Shown: piece by piece, positions 7,739-16,096 of the stretch
Layout of the letters: the number at the start of each line of letters is the position of its first letter
Numbering within the stretch: position 1 is the first letter of the stretch
NCBI GenBank assembly: GCA_902558835.1
Contig: CACEFK010000007.1
Span: 1-36,835 of the forward strand
Origin: an uncultured Pelagibacteraceae bacterium
Lineage (GTDB): Bacteria > Pseudomonadota > Alphaproteobacteria > Pelagibacterales > Pelagibacteraceae
Reading direction: 5' to 3'
DNA: 36,835 nt
Translations under genes and position numbers: made by a program
Notes under the pieces: generated by a model
The model's input: only the letters and a program-made list of their open reading frames with translations
Told to the model about the DNA's origin: nothing
Databases searched by the model: none

Positions 7739-8590
7739 TTAGTTAGAACGAGTAAGCAAATACTCTCTTCTAGAAATATATAAACCACTGAGAACAATGA
7801 TAAACAAACCTAAATAAGTCCAATTATCAGGTAACTCATGAAAGAAATAGTAACTAATCAGTATATTTGTAATTATCTCTGTATAGCCCAAAGGAGCTAA
7901 TTTAGAGGCATCAGCGTATTTAAGTGATAATATGAGGAAAAGATGCGCTACAGAGGCTATAAGGCCGATTAAAGCCATTAAAATCCACTGATTTGACGTA
8001 GGATTAACCCAAACTGAGGGCATAAATAGGCTAATTATTATGGTTCCTATTAATCCTGATAGTAATAAGGTTAAAAGAGGATTGTCAGAGGTACTGAGCT
8101 TCCTCGTGATAATAAGATAAAAACCATAGCAAATTCCATTACCTAAAGCAGCCATGGTGGCTAAATTAAGTTCTATAAAGCCAGGTCTGATGACAATTAA
8201 AGTTCCAATAAAACCTAATGATACAGCAGTCCATCTCTTCACCCCTACTTTCTCATTTAAAAAAAATGGAGATAAGGCTGTAACACAAATTGGAGCAACA
8301 AAAGCTAAGGTTAAGGCTTTAGGAAGTGAAATTTCCGATATTGCATAAAAGAACAAATAGGTAGAAAACACAAAAATTAATCCTCTAATTAATTGAAGGG
8401 CTGGTTTTTTCGTCCAAACTAATGAATGCCTATAAAAGATAAGCATTAGTGATAATGTAAAGACTACAGTAAAAAAATATCTTGCCCATGTTATCTGTAA
8501 AACATCCATAGATGAGCTTAAATATTTGGCAAAAGCATCCATTACAGGAACAATCATCCAAGCAGATGCATTTAAAATTATAGCCTTCAT
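7739..8590 (-). CDS. EamA/RhaT-type DMT-superfamily transporter
   Basis: A 283-residue integral membrane protein with ten hydrophobic segments arranged as two EamA repeats (about 5-128 and 140-275). Family-like marks are the N-terminal DAFAKYLSS and the start of repeat one's last helices at NEKVGVKRWTAVSLGFIGTLIVIRPG. DMT members export or import small metabolites; substrate is not predictable here. The gene looks less AT-rich than the polysaccharide genes (one sampled 60-nt stretch is about 38% GC), which may reflect hydrophobic codon content or transfer. It ends the accessory region and lies 16 nt downstream of the AEC transporter gene, so the two may be co-transcribed. Confidence 0.88.
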   Translation of the reverse strand: MKAIILNASAWMIVPVMDAFAKYLSSSMDVLQITWARYFFTVVFTLSLMLIFYRHSLVWTKKPALQLIRGLIFVFSTYLFFYAISEISLPKALTLAFVAPICVTALSPFFLNEKVGVKRWTAVSLGFIGTLIVIRPGFIELNLATMAALGNGICYGFYLIITRKLSTSDNPLLTLLLSGLIGTIIISLFMPSVWVNPTSNQWILMALIGLIASVAHLFLILSLKYADASKLAPLGYTEIITNILISYYFFHELPDNWTYLGLFIIVLSGLYISRREYLLTRSN

Positions 8591-8606
8591 AAAAGAAGGA
8601 TATCTC

Positions 8607-9509
8607 TTAATAGAAGTATTTTAAAGCAAAGAATACAACAAGCGGGACTGTTATAAACGACATTAATGTAGAGACAACAATGGTGCTCGCGATGTTATCA
8701 ACTATTTCCTTAGGTGAATACATTGAACCAATAAGATAATTTAATATTGCACTAGGCATTGCTGATTGAATTAATATAACACCCGCACCAAACCCTGATA
8801 AATCAAAATATATTATTATGATAAAACCAATTATTGGACCAATTATTACTCTTCCAATTGAAGAAATTATTGAGCTAGTTAGAGAAAATACTTTTAACTT
8901 TGTTAATGCTATACCTAAAGACATAAGTATTAAAACAATAGCACTATAAGTTAATAGCTCAGTAAGATTAATTATAGCCTTTGGCATTTCTAGATCAAAA
9001 TACAAAAAACCAACAGAAAATATTATTGCATAAAAAGGTGGATTTTTAATCAAAATTTTAAAATCAAATTTTCTATCAGCAAGAAAAACACCAAGAGTAA
9101 AGTGTAGTAAAATGATTAATGAAGATATAGATGCAGCAATACCAAGACCTTGAGAACCATACGCAAAAAGACATATCGGTATGCCCATATTCCCATTATT
9201 TGGCAGGATAAAAACTGGTACCTCTCTTATAATGTCTTTAGTTTTTAATAAGTATAAAATTATTATTCCAGTTAAAGTAAAACCAATAATTGCTATTAAG
9301 TAATAAATAAAATAACTAGCATAAATATCAAAAGATATACCTGTTGAGGTTATAGCGTAAATAACCATAGATGGTGTACCTACATTTGAAGCAAAACTGG
9401 TAATAAAAGAGTTATCAAAGTTTGGATTTTTTTTACCTAAGTAGTATCCAATACCAACTATAAAAAAAACTGGAAATAAAACTTCAAAAAGTTTTAAATA
9501 AATTTCCAT
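8607..9509 (-). CDS. AEC-family (auxin efflux carrier/malonate-type) permease
   Basis: A 300-residue membrane protein with ten likely helices in two halves, and the AEC-like PNNGNMGIPICLFAYG loop (around residues 102-117) that breaks a helix near the substrate site. The C-terminal repeat carries the matching SAMPSAILNYLIG element. Family members move organic acids or related anions; the substrate here is unknown. Its start codon shares one base with the stop of the homoserine dehydrogenase gene (TAATG), so it is probably translated from the same message. It may be a passenger that joined the end of the argC-hom run. Confidence 0.88.
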   Translation of the reverse strand: MEIYLKLFEVLFPVFFIVGIGYYLGKKNPNFDNSFITSFASNVGTPSMVIYAITSTGISFDIYASYFIYYLIAIIGFTLTGIIILYLLKTKDIIREVPVFILPNNGNMGIPICLFAYGSQGLGIAASISSLIILLHFTLGVFLADRKFDFKILIKNPPFYAIIFSVGFLYFDLEMPKAIINLTELLTYSAIVLILMSLGIALTKLKVFSLTSSIISSIGRVIIGPIIGFIIIIYFDLSGFGAGVILIQSAMPSAILNYLIGSMYSPKEIVDNIASTIVVSTLMSFITVPLVVFFALKYFY

Positions 9510-10801
9510 TAACCAAGCAATCTAATTAATGTTGGTGTTTTTAATATATTTTTATTTTTCTTAAATATCGATAAACAATTATGGCAATTAATTTCAGATG
9601 TTTTATGTGTAATTATAACAATTGTTGCTTTATTATTTTTCTTATCAGGTGTCTGAATCAATCTTTTTACAGATATTTTATATTTAGCTAGGCGATTAGT
9701 TATTTGAGATAATACACCAGGTTTATCTTTTACTTCAAACCTTAAATATAATGAATTAACGTAATTGTTTACATTGTATGGTTTTAAAGATTTAAGCTTT
9801 GAAACAGTAACACCAAAAGGTTTCTTTATGTTACCACGTAAAATAGATAACAAATCAGAAAGTAATGATGATGATGTAGGACCTGGTCCTGCTCCTTCCC
9901 CTTGTAATACACTTTCACCAACTGGTTTACCTTGCAGGATAACTGCATTCATTACACCATTTACATTACCAATATAAGATTTTTTACTAACCAAACATGG
10001 ATGAACAGTTTCAAAAAGATGATTATTCTTTAACTCAGAAATTCCCAGTAACTTTATTCTTAAATCTAATTGATTTGCAATTTTAATATCTTTTAATTCA
10101 ATTTTTTCTATTCCTTCCATTAAACATTTATGTTTTGAAATTTTACTGTTAAAGGCTAAAGCAGATAAAATTCTTACTTTGGCAAATGCGTCAAAACCGT
10201 TTAAGTCTAATTTAGGATTACCAGGTTCAGCATAACCAAGCATCTGTGCTTTTTTTAAAACATCTGCAAAATTCTCATTTGAATTTTCCATTTCAGATAA
10301 AATGTAATTTGAAGTACCGTTAAGAATTCCATAAACTTTTGATATTTTGTTTGTTGCTAATCCTTCTTTAATAGATCTTAATATTGGGATACCTCCAGCA
10401 ACTGATGCTTCAAATTCTAGATTAACTTTATTTTTTTCTGCTAATTTTGCTAAATCATTCCCATGTTTTGAAATTAAGGCTTTATTAGGTGTAATAACAT
10501 GTATTTTATTTTTTAAAGCAGTTTCTACAACTTTTTTTGAAATGCCATCTGATAGACCTATAGCTTCAAATAGTATATCGATTTTATTTTTCTTAAAAAT
10601 CTCTAAAGGATTTTTATAAAATATTTTTTTATTAACTTTAAATTTTCTTTTTTTATTAATATTTCTAGCAGATACAGCAACTACTCTTATTTTCTTTCCT
10701 GTTTTAATTTCAATATCTCTCTTTTTGGTATCTATTTCATTTAATAAATAATTACCTACCTGGCCGAGCCCTATTACAGCAATATTTATTAATTTACTCA
10801 T
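9509..10801 (-). CDS. hom: Homoserine dehydrogenase
   Basis: A 430-residue enzyme reducing aspartate semialdehyde to homoserine on the way to threonine and methionine. Seen: the N-terminal dinucleotide motif GLGQVGNYLL (residues 11-20), TPNKALIS (about 103-110), the catalytic-domain GILNGTSNYILSEME and GYAEPGNPKLDLNGFDAFAK (K is the expected catalytic lysine), and a C-terminal ACT domain (about 345-425, LRFEVKDKPGVLSQI) that usually gives threonine feedback. Length is normal for the ACT-bearing form. Its ATG overlaps the preceding lipoprotein stop by four bases (ATGA). Homoserine made here could feed the metY product made at 13187. Confidence 0.96.
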   Translation of the reverse strand: MSKLINIAVIGLGQVGNYLLNEIDTKKRDIEIKTGKKIRVVAVSARNINKKRKFKVNKKIFYKNPLEIFKKNKIDILFEAIGLSDGISKKVVETALKNKIHVITPNKALISKHGNDLAKLAEKNKVNLEFEASVAGGIPILRSIKEGLATNKISKVYGILNGTSNYILSEMENSNENFADVLKKAQMLGYAEPGNPKLDLNGFDAFAKVRILSALAFNSKISKHKCLMEGIEKIELKDIKIANQLDLRIKLLGISELKNNHLFETVHPCLVSKKSYIGNVNGVMNAVILQGKPVGESVLQGEGAGPGPTSSSLLSDLLSILRGNIKKPFGVTVSKLKSLKPYNVNNYVNSLYLRFEVKDKPGVLSQITNRLAKYKISVKRLIQTPDKKNNKATIVIITHKTSEINCHNCLSIFKKNKNILKTPTLIRLLG

Positions 10802-11025
10802 TTACTTATATCCGGATATTTACTCTTTTTTGTATAGTCATCTATATAAATCTCATATTCATCTAATGTCATTGATGTTATATCGTCTGCCTTTTTTAAT
10901 ATTTCATTTAATTTTTTTTGATTAGTTTTACTTTCAATAGAATTTTCTGTCCAATACTGAGAATCTTTATTTAGAGAACAATTAGATATAATTAACGAAA
11001 AAAAAATTATTAAAAAACTTCTCAT
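10798..11025 (-). CDS. Small lipoprotein, function unknown
   Basis: A 75-residue protein with an N-terminal signal (RSFLIIFFSLIISN) ending in a lipobox-like IISNC, so Cys16 is likely lipidated. The mature part is short, charged and predicted helical (ESKTNQKKLNEILKKADDI). Four-base overlaps on both sides tie it into the argC-lipoprotein-hom message. I do not recognise a family; candidates are small envelope lipoproteins. Nothing in the sequence connects it to amino-acid synthesis. Confidence 0.72.
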   Translation of the reverse strand: MRSFLIIFFSLIISNCSLNKDSQYWTENSIESKTNQKKLNEILKKADDITSMTLDEYEIYIDDYTKKSKYPDISK

Positions 11026-12044
11026 TTTAATCCAGTCTTTTCGGGGAAATTAAATTTATTATTTAAATTTTGCACGGCTTGACCTGCCCCACCCTTTATT
11101 AAATTATCAATAGCTGAAAGAATTATTATTTTATTTCTATATTTAGATTTACATACTGAAATATAACAATTGTTAGTATTTATGACGTCATTAGTGCTTA
11201 ACAATGTGCCAGACTTTAATATTTTTATAAAACTTTCATTTTTATAAAAACTAATTAATGTTTTTAATACTTTTGTTTGTGAAATATTATTTTCTAAATC
11301 AACATATATAGTGCTCAGAATGCCTCTAAACATTGGTGATAAATGAGGAGTGAAGCTAAACTTAAATTTTTTCTTAGTAAATTTTCTTAACGTTTGATCT
11401 ATTTCAGAATTGTGACGATGAAAACCAACTCCATATGCACTTAAAGACTCATATAGATTTTTATCTTTATATTTTTTGTGAACTCCTCTACCAGCACCTG
11501 AATATCCAGATTTTGAATCAATTATAATGTTATTAAACTTAATTAAATTTTTCTTAAATAAAGGAAATAGAGGAAGCAATATTGATGTCGGATAACATCC
11601 TGGACATGAAATAATATTATATTTTTTAATCTCTTTTCTATTAATTTCAGGAAGCAAATAAATACTTTTTTTTATTAAATTAGTTGCTCGATGTTTTTGT
11701 TTATACCAGTTTAAATAATCAGAAGCTTTTTCTAATCTAAAATCTGCAGCAAGATCTATTAGAGTATGATTTTTGCTTAAATGTTTAGATATATCCTGTG
11801 CTTCCCCATTTGGAAGTGCTGTAAAAATAATATGAACGTCTTTTAATAATTTTTTATTAAATTTTATAATTTTTGGTAATTTATATTTAGATAAAGATTT
11901 ATCGTAAAATTTGACGTGTCTACCCACAGAAGAGTTTCCACAAAGGTATTTAATATTAATATATTTGTGTTTAACTAATAATTTAATTAATTGAACACCA
12001 ATATATCCTGTTGAACCAGCAACTAATGCATTAAGCTTAGGCAT
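11022..12044 (-). CDS. argC: N-acetyl-gamma-glutamyl-phosphate reductase
   Basis: A 340-residue NADPH enzyme of arginine synthesis, converting N-acetylglutamyl phosphate to the semialdehyde in the cytoplasm. Seen: the Rossmann motif VAGSTGYIG (8-16), ALPNGEAQ (76-83), LAADFRL, and the active-site cysteine C150 in SCPGCYPTS, then the substrate-binding SKSGYSGAGRG loop and a HRHNSEI motif. Length fits the long ArgC type. It heads the run argC-lipoprotein-hom and follows rpsI with a 33-nt gap, as found in many alphaproteobacteria. Confidence 0.96.
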   Translation of the reverse strand: MPKLNALVAGSTGYIGVQLIKLLVKHKYINIKYLCGNSSVGRHVKFYDKSLSKYKLPKIIKFNKKLLKDVHIIFTALPNGEAQDISKHLSKNHTLIDLAADFRLEKASDYLNWYKQKHRATNLIKKSIYLLPEINRKEIKKYNIISCPGCYPTSILLPLFPLFKKNLIKFNNIIIDSKSGYSGAGRGVHKKYKDKNLYESLSAYGVGFHRHNSEIDQTLRKFTKKKFKFSFTPHLSPMFRGILSTIYVDLENNISQTKVLKTLISFYKNESFIKILKSGTLLSTNDVINTNNCYISVCKSKYRNKIIILSAIDNLIKGGAGQAVQNLNNKFNFPEKTGLK

Positions 12045-12077
12045 TTTTTATTATAACAGTTAAAAATTAAAAAAAAA

Positions 12078-12515
12078 TTATCTTTTAGAGAATTGGAAGC
12101 TTCTTCTAGCTTTTCTTCTACCAGGTTTCTTTCTCTCAACTGCCCTCGAGTCTCTGGTAGTAAGTTTCTCTGTTTTTAAGGTGGCTTTTAGATTTTCATC
12201 AAATAATACTAAAGCTTTTGAAATTCCATGAACCATAGCCCCTGCTTGGCCAGTAGGTCCTCCCCCTTTTACACTGCATCTTACATCGTAATCTGTAGCC
12301 TGATTTATAATTTCAAAAGGTCTTGTTATTTGCATTTTATGAGTTTCATCAGCAAAATAATCACTAAATAATTTACCATTTACATAAATTTTACCAGAAC
12401 CTTTTTTTAACCAAACTTTAGCTATTGATGTTTTTCTTCTTCCTGTAGCATATTTGCTATCTTTAAAATCTAATTTTAATTTAGGAGATTTTGAAGTTGG
12501 TTGAGTATTTTCCAT
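12078..12515 (-). CDS. rpsI: 30S ribosomal protein S9 (uS9)
   Basis: A 145-residue protein. The family core YATGRRKTSIAKVWLKKGSG starts near residue 22, and the basic tail ending RRSFQFSKR reaches the ribosomal P site in known structures. The ~20-residue N-terminal extension (before KYATGRRK) is unlike the shorter E. coli form. It begins 1 nt after the rplM stop, forming the standard L13-S9 pair. Confidence 0.98.
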   Translation of the reverse strand: MENTQPTSKSPKLKLDFKDSKYATGRRKTSIAKVWLKKGSGKIYVNGKLFSDYFADETHKMQITRPFEIINQATDYDVRCSVKGGGPTGQAGAMVHGISKALVLFDENLKATLKTEKLTTRDSRAVERKKPGRRKARRSFQFSKR

Positions 12516-12516
12516 T

Positions 12517-12975
12517 TTAGTTTCTGGCTATATTTTTACTATTTAATTTATCTAACTCAATAACAGTAGGATTTTGTGCTGAATGTGGATGTTCATTTCC
12601 TGCATAAATTTTTAATTTTGTTAATTGTTTTCTGCCCAATACTCCTCCAGGCAACATTCTTTTAACTGCCATTTTTAAAGTTTCTCCAGGTTTTTTTTCA
12701 TGAAGTTTCTCAGGCGTTGTAACTTTAATTCCACCTGGATGACCAGTGTGTCTGTAATATTTTTTATCTTGAAATTTTTTTCCAGTGAATTTTGCTTGTT
12801 CAATATTTTTAACAACAACGAAGTCACCATCGTCCATATGAGGAGTGTATGTAGTTTTATTCTTACCTCTTATGATATTTGAAACTACAGTTGCCAATCT
12901 TCCAACTACTGCATTCTTTGCGTCTATTTCATACCAAGATGAAGCTAATTGGTCTTTTTTAGTGAATTTTGTCAT
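12517..12975 (-). CDS. rplM: 50S ribosomal protein L13 (uL13)
   Basis: A 152-residue protein with the L13 landmarks SSWYEIDAKNAVVGRLAT, YTPHMDDGDFVVV and the C-terminal KRMLPGGVLGRKQLTKLKIY and GNEHPHSAQNP. It binds 23S rRNA early in large-subunit assembly. The ATG at 12975 gives the standard N-terminus. No Shine-Dalgarno is visible just upstream, and a candidate promoter lies so close that the message may be nearly leaderless. Confidence 0.98.
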   Translation of the reverse strand: MTKFTKKDQLASSWYEIDAKNAVVGRLATVVSNIIRGKNKTTYTPHMDDGDFVVVKNIEQAKFTGKKFQDKKYYRHTGHPGGIKVTTPEKLHEKKPGETLKMAVKRMLPGGVLGRKQLTKLKIYAGNEHPHSAQNPTVIELDKLNSKNIARN

Positions 12976-12985
12976 TGTGCGAGGA

Positions 12986-13013
12986 TTAATACTATTAATA
13001 ATTACAAAGTCAA
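12986..13013 (-). promoter_or_regulatory. Candidate promoter of rplM-rpsI
   Basis: On the minus strand, TTGACT (13013-13008) and TATTAA (12991-12986) are 16 bp apart, a good sigma-70 pair. The expected start point is about 5 nt before the rplM ATG, leaving almost no leader. Back-to-back with the metY leader. Confidence 0.45.
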
Positions 13014-13020
13014 TTTTATA

Positions 13021-13049
13021 TTTAGCTTGAATTATGTAGCTTATATGCT
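13021..13049 (+). promoter_or_regulatory. Candidate promoter of the metY riboswitch leader
   Basis: TATGCT (13044-13049) sits where a -10 box should be for a transcript starting at 13055-13057, exactly where the SAM-II-like aptamer begins. The -35 (TTTAGC, 13021-13026, 17 bp upstream) is weak. A GTAGC/GCTA(C) hairpin-like repeat overlaps the -10 area. Confidence 0.38.
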
Positions 13050-13054
13050 AGAAA

Positions 13055-13102
13055 TTACTTGCCGATTTGATCCTATTGCGGGCTTATAACTGCTAAAAAG
13101 GA
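13055..13102 (+). ncRNA. SAM-II riboswitch aptamer (putative)
   Basis: The three conserved blocks of the SAM-II class occur in order: GATTTGATCC (13064-13073), TATTGC (13074-13079) and GCTAAAAAGG (13092-13101). P1 would be GCC (13061-13063) with GGC (13081-13083), extended by TTA/TAA after a 3x3 internal loop. The pseudoknot would be GCG (13078-13080) with TGC (13091-13093). The short, interrupted P1 is weaker than in the Agrobacterium example, so folding strength is uncertain. No intrinsic terminator follows clearly before the second aptamer. It lies in the leader of the SAM-pathway gene metY. Confidence 0.72.
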
Positions 13103-13125
13103 ATTATTCACAACATTGCAAATTG

Positions 13126-13182
13126 GTAGGCATTTGAACTGTATTGTGCGCCTTACATAAAGTTAAAGCACTAAAAAAGGAG
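13126..13182 (+). ncRNA. SAM-V riboswitch aptamer overlapping the metY ribosome binding site
   Basis: Pairings seen: P1 GTAGG (13126-13130) with CTTAC (13152-13156, one G-U); AACT (13137-13140) with AGTT (13161-13164); pseudoknot GTGC (13146-13149) with GCAC (13168-13171). The tail CTAAAAAAGGAG (13171-13182) carries the AAGGAG Shine-Dalgarno 4 nt before the metY ATG. This matches the compact SAM-V pseudoknot known from marine bacteria upstream of metY. Ligand binding would hide the ribosome site and lower translation when SAM is plentiful. Confidence 0.85.
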
Positions 13183-13186
13183 TAAA

Positions 13187-14515
13187 ATGAGTACAAAAAG
13201 AAATAATCCAGAAACTATTGCCATACACGGTGGTGACTATAGAAGCGATCCAGCAACAAATTCTGTGGCTGTACCAATATATAGAACAACATCCTATCAA
13301 TTTAATAGTACAGAGCACGCAGCAAATCTCTTTGCACTAAAGGAGTTCGGAAATATTTACACTCGAATCATGAATCCTACTAATGATGTTCTAGAAAAGA
13401 GATTGTCAGCACTTGAAGGAGGTCTAGCAAGTCTGACTGTTTCTTCAGGACAAACGGCATCTACTTTTGCAATCTTAAATGTTGCACAAGCTGGTGATAA
13501 CATAGTTAGTTCAACAGATTTATACGGTGGAACTGTATCCTTGTTTACACATACTTTAAGTAAACTTGGAATTGAAGTTAGGTATGCTGACCCTTCAGAT
13601 CCTAAAAACTTCGAGAAAGCTATTGATGACAAAACAAGAGCTTTTTATGGTGAAACATTACCAAATCCATATTTAAGGGTTTTTCCAATCAAGGAAGTTT
13701 CCGATATTGGAAGAAAACATAATATACCATTAATAATGGATAACACGGCTGCTCCAGTTATTTGTAAACCAATTGAACATGGTGCTGCAGTAGTTGTTTA
13801 TTCACTTACAAAGTATATAGCTGGACATGGAACAGTTGTTGGAGGCGCTCTAGTTGATGGTGGTAATTTTGACTGGACTGCAGATGCTAAACGACAACCA
13901 TTATTTAACGAACCTGATGCTAGTTATGGCGGAGTTGTTTGGGGTAAAGCAGTACCAGAATTAACAGGTGCAAATGTATCATTTGCAGTTAGAGCGAGAG
14001 TTACGTTGCTTAGAGATCTTGGTTCCGCCCTATCACCTGATAATGCATTTGGTGTTATTCAAGGTTTAGAGACTGTAGCTTTAAGAATGAAACAACATTG
14101 TGAAAACGCGGCTAAAGTAGTTGATTACTTAAAAAAACATAAAGCCATTAATAGAGTAATTTATGCTACTGAACATGAGAAAGAAATATCAAGTCGTGCA
14201 ACAAAATATCTAAAAAATGGAAATGGTGCATTAGTTGGTATTGAATTAGCTGGAGGAATAGATGCTGGAAAAAGGTTTATTGAATCTTTAAAAATGTTTT
14301 ATCATGTTGCTAATATTGGTGATGCAAGAAGTCTAGCTATTCACCCTGCTACAACTACACACAGTCAGTTAACAGAAGATGAACTAACTGCAGCTGGAGT
14401 AACACCAGGGTATGTGAGACTTTGCATAGGTCTAGAACACATAGATGATATTATTGATGATTTAGATCAAGCTTTAGATAAATCCTCTAAAGGTAATTTA
14501 AAAGCTGTCAGTTAA
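13187..14515 (+). CDS. metY: O-acetylhomoserine sulfhydrylase (aminocarboxypropyltransferase)
   Basis: A 442-residue Cys/Met-metabolism PLP enzyme. Seen: YTRIMNPT (residues 58-65, phosphate contact from the neighbouring subunit), SSGQTAST (86-93), DNTAAP with D185, and the Schiff-base lysine K209 in VYSLTKYIAGHGT. The length and the INDEL pattern fit MetY rather than the ~390-aa MetZ/MetB. It joins acetylated homoserine to sulfide or a methylated thiol, giving homocysteine or methionine. Control fits two SAM aptamers in the leader and a strong AAGGAG site. Convergent with ctaA, 29 nt away. Confidence 0.95.
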   Translation: MSTKRNNPETIAIHGGDYRSDPATNSVAVPIYRTTSYQFNSTEHAANLFALKEFGNIYTRIMNPTNDVLEKRLSALEGGLASLTVSSGQTASTFAILNVAQAGDNIVSSTDLYGGTVSLFTHTLSKLGIEVRYADPSDPKNFEKAIDDKTRAFYGETLPNPYLRVFPIKEVSDIGRKHNIPLIMDNTAAPVICKPIEHGAAVVVYSLTKYIAGHGTVVGGALVDGGNFDWTADAKRQPLFNEPDASYGGVVWGKAVPELTGANVSFAVRARVTLLRDLGSALSPDNAFGVIQGLETVALRMKQHCENAAKVVDYLKKHKAINRVIYATEHEKEISSRATKYLKNGNGALVGIELAGGIDAGKRFIESLKMFYHVANIGDARSLAIHPATTTHSQLTEDELTAAGVTPGYVRLCIGLEHIDDIIDDLDQALDKSSKGNLKAVS

Positions 14516-14544
14516 TTTGAGATTTTAATGTCTACTAATAGAAA

Positions 14545-15570
14545 CTAAATAATAGCCTCTTTATATTTTACAATATAAAGAAAATACAAAGTTGAAAGTA
14601 TTATAAAAACAGAATTTATCTGGTGTAGAGATGCATAAAGCATTTTTACTCCAGATAAAATTGTAAGAACTCCCAAAACAATTTGAAACAATAAAGAAAT
14701 TCCAATAATGAAGATTGGAGTTCTTAAATTTGTATTTCCATTTTTTAAAACAAAATAAAGAATGTAAAAATATATTATGACAATTAAATATGCTAAATTC
14801 CTATGAATAAATTGAACAAGTGATTGATCATCGAATACTGCGAGACTAAAAAAATCACTGATCATACTGTCATCAGGAAAGTATGATGAGCCCATTAAGG
14901 GCCATGTATTATAAATTTTTCCTGCATCCATTCCAGACACAAATGCTCCAATTATTAATTGCAAAAATAATAATAAAAGAAAAAATTTAATTGAATTTAA
15001 TTGAATATTAATATGATTAATTTTTATATTTGTTAGTTTTAAAAATTTCCAGAAAACTAAAGACAAAATTACAAAAGCAATAAATAAATGTATTGATAAT
15101 CTATAATGGCTAACATCAACTCTATCAACTAAACCACTTGAAACCATATACCATCCCATAAATCCTTGAAAACACACTAAGAAAAAAATTAGTGAATATT
15201 CTTTTAAAATCCAAAAACCATTTTTAATTGTAAAATAGATCATGGGTAAAAGCACAGTCAAACCAATTAATCTACCCAATTGACGATGTCCCCATTCCCA
15301 CCAAAAAATTATCTTAAATTCATTTAAAGTCATATTAAAATTTTGCTCTTTGTATTCTGGAATTGCTTTATAAAGATTAAAATATTCTATCCATTTGTCA
15401 TTTGTAAAAGGAGGCAATGTACCAACAAAAAGTTCCCAAGTAGTAATAGATAGGCCAGAGTCAGTTAATCTAGTTAGCCCCCCTACTAAAATTATAAGCA
15501 CGATCATCAATAATAAAGTGATCATCCATATTTTTAATTGAGAATTTATAGAATAATTCTGACTGTACAT
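14545..15570 (-). CDS. ctaA: Heme A synthase (CtaA/Cox15)
   Basis: A 341-residue, eight-helix membrane protein that oxidises heme O to heme A for cytochrome c oxidase. The heme-ligand histidines occur in the expected places: EWGHRQLGR, SHYRLSIHL, QFIHRNLAY and SLHQINS. GGLTRLTDSGLSITTWE near the N-terminus is a strong family signature. The absence of the paired extracytoplasmic cysteines points to the alphaproteobacterial/mitochondrial class. It stands alone, divergent from the chorismate mutase gene with a 43-nt gap. Confidence 0.95.
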   Translation of the reverse strand: MYSQNYSINSQLKIWMITLLLMIVLIILVGGLTRLTDSGLSITTWELFVGTLPPFTNDKWIEYFNLYKAIPEYKEQNFNMTLNEFKIIFWWEWGHRQLGRLIGLTVLLPMIYFTIKNGFWILKEYSLIFFLVCFQGFMGWYMVSSGLVDRVDVSHYRLSIHLFIAFVILSLVFWKFLKLTNIKINHINIQLNSIKFFLLLLFLQLIIGAFVSGMDAGKIYNTWPLMGSSYFPDDSMISDFFSLAVFDDQSLVQFIHRNLAYLIVIIYFYILYFVLKNGNTNLRTPIFIIGISLLFQIVLGVLTILSGVKMLYASLHQINSVFIILSTLYFLYIVKYKEAII

Positions 15571-15613
15571 GATTAGATAAATATAATAATTATTAATTAA
15601 ACCAATAAATTAA

Positions 15614-15904
15614 ATGTCGCCTAAAAACAAAAAAAAATTAGAAATAATAAGATCTAAATTAGATAAGTTAGATAATAAGTTGTTATCCTTGATTAAATTT
15701 AGAACAAATCTTGTAAAAGAAGTCTTAAAACTTAAAGAATTTAAAAAAGAAATAGTGGATAAAAAACGTATCAATTTTATACTTAAAAAAATTCACTCAA
15801 AATCTAAGAAACTTAAGATTGATCCTAAAATCACTAATCGTATATGGAAAAATATGATTTTATCTTATATCGATTACGAAAAAAGAAACTTTAAAAAGAA
15901 ATAA
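15614..15904 (+). CDS. Chorismate mutase, AroQ type
   Basis: A 96-residue all-helical protein with the AroQ pattern: IIRSKLDKLDNKLLSLIKFRTNLVKE up front (R13 and R30 as substrate-binding arginines) and D49/R52 in the VDKKRINFIL helix. It would convert chorismate to prephenate for Phe/Tyr synthesis as a stand-alone domain with no fused dehydratase. The reading is from motif placement; the sequence is divergent and Lys-rich. The stop abuts the 3' end of rpmG on the other strand with no gap. Confidence 0.8.
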   Translation: MSPKNKKKLEIIRSKLDKLDNKLLSLIKFRTNLVKEVLKLKEFKKEIVDKKRINFILKKIHSKSKKLKIDPKITNRIWKNMILSYIDYEKRNFKKK

Positions 15905-16096
15905 TTATTTACTATGTGGTGGAAGTTTTTTTTCCACAAACATTTCATGTTTTCTTGTGTCTGGATTATATTTTTTTGCTGAAAGTTTTACTTTAGCTTT
16001 TTCACCACCAGCTGGTTTTTTAACGTAATAGTAGTAAGGACTATCTGGTTTCGCCTCAGGTACCATTCTTACTTTAACATGTGTTTTTTTTGCCAT
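15905..16096 (-). CDS. rpmG: 50S ribosomal protein L33 (bL33)
   Basis: A 63-residue basic protein with MAKKTHVKVRMVPEA at the start and the conserved KKYNPDTRKHEMFVEKKL at the end. The zinc cysteines of some L33 versions are absent, as in E. coli. There is a Pro/Gly/Lys insertion (KKPAGGEKAK) in the middle. Its first 23 nt overlap the 3' end of the MerR-type gene. Confidence 0.93.
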   Translation of the reverse strand: MAKKTHVKVRMVPEAKPDSPYYYYVKKPAGGEKAKVKLSAKKYNPDTRKHEMFVEKKLPPHSK

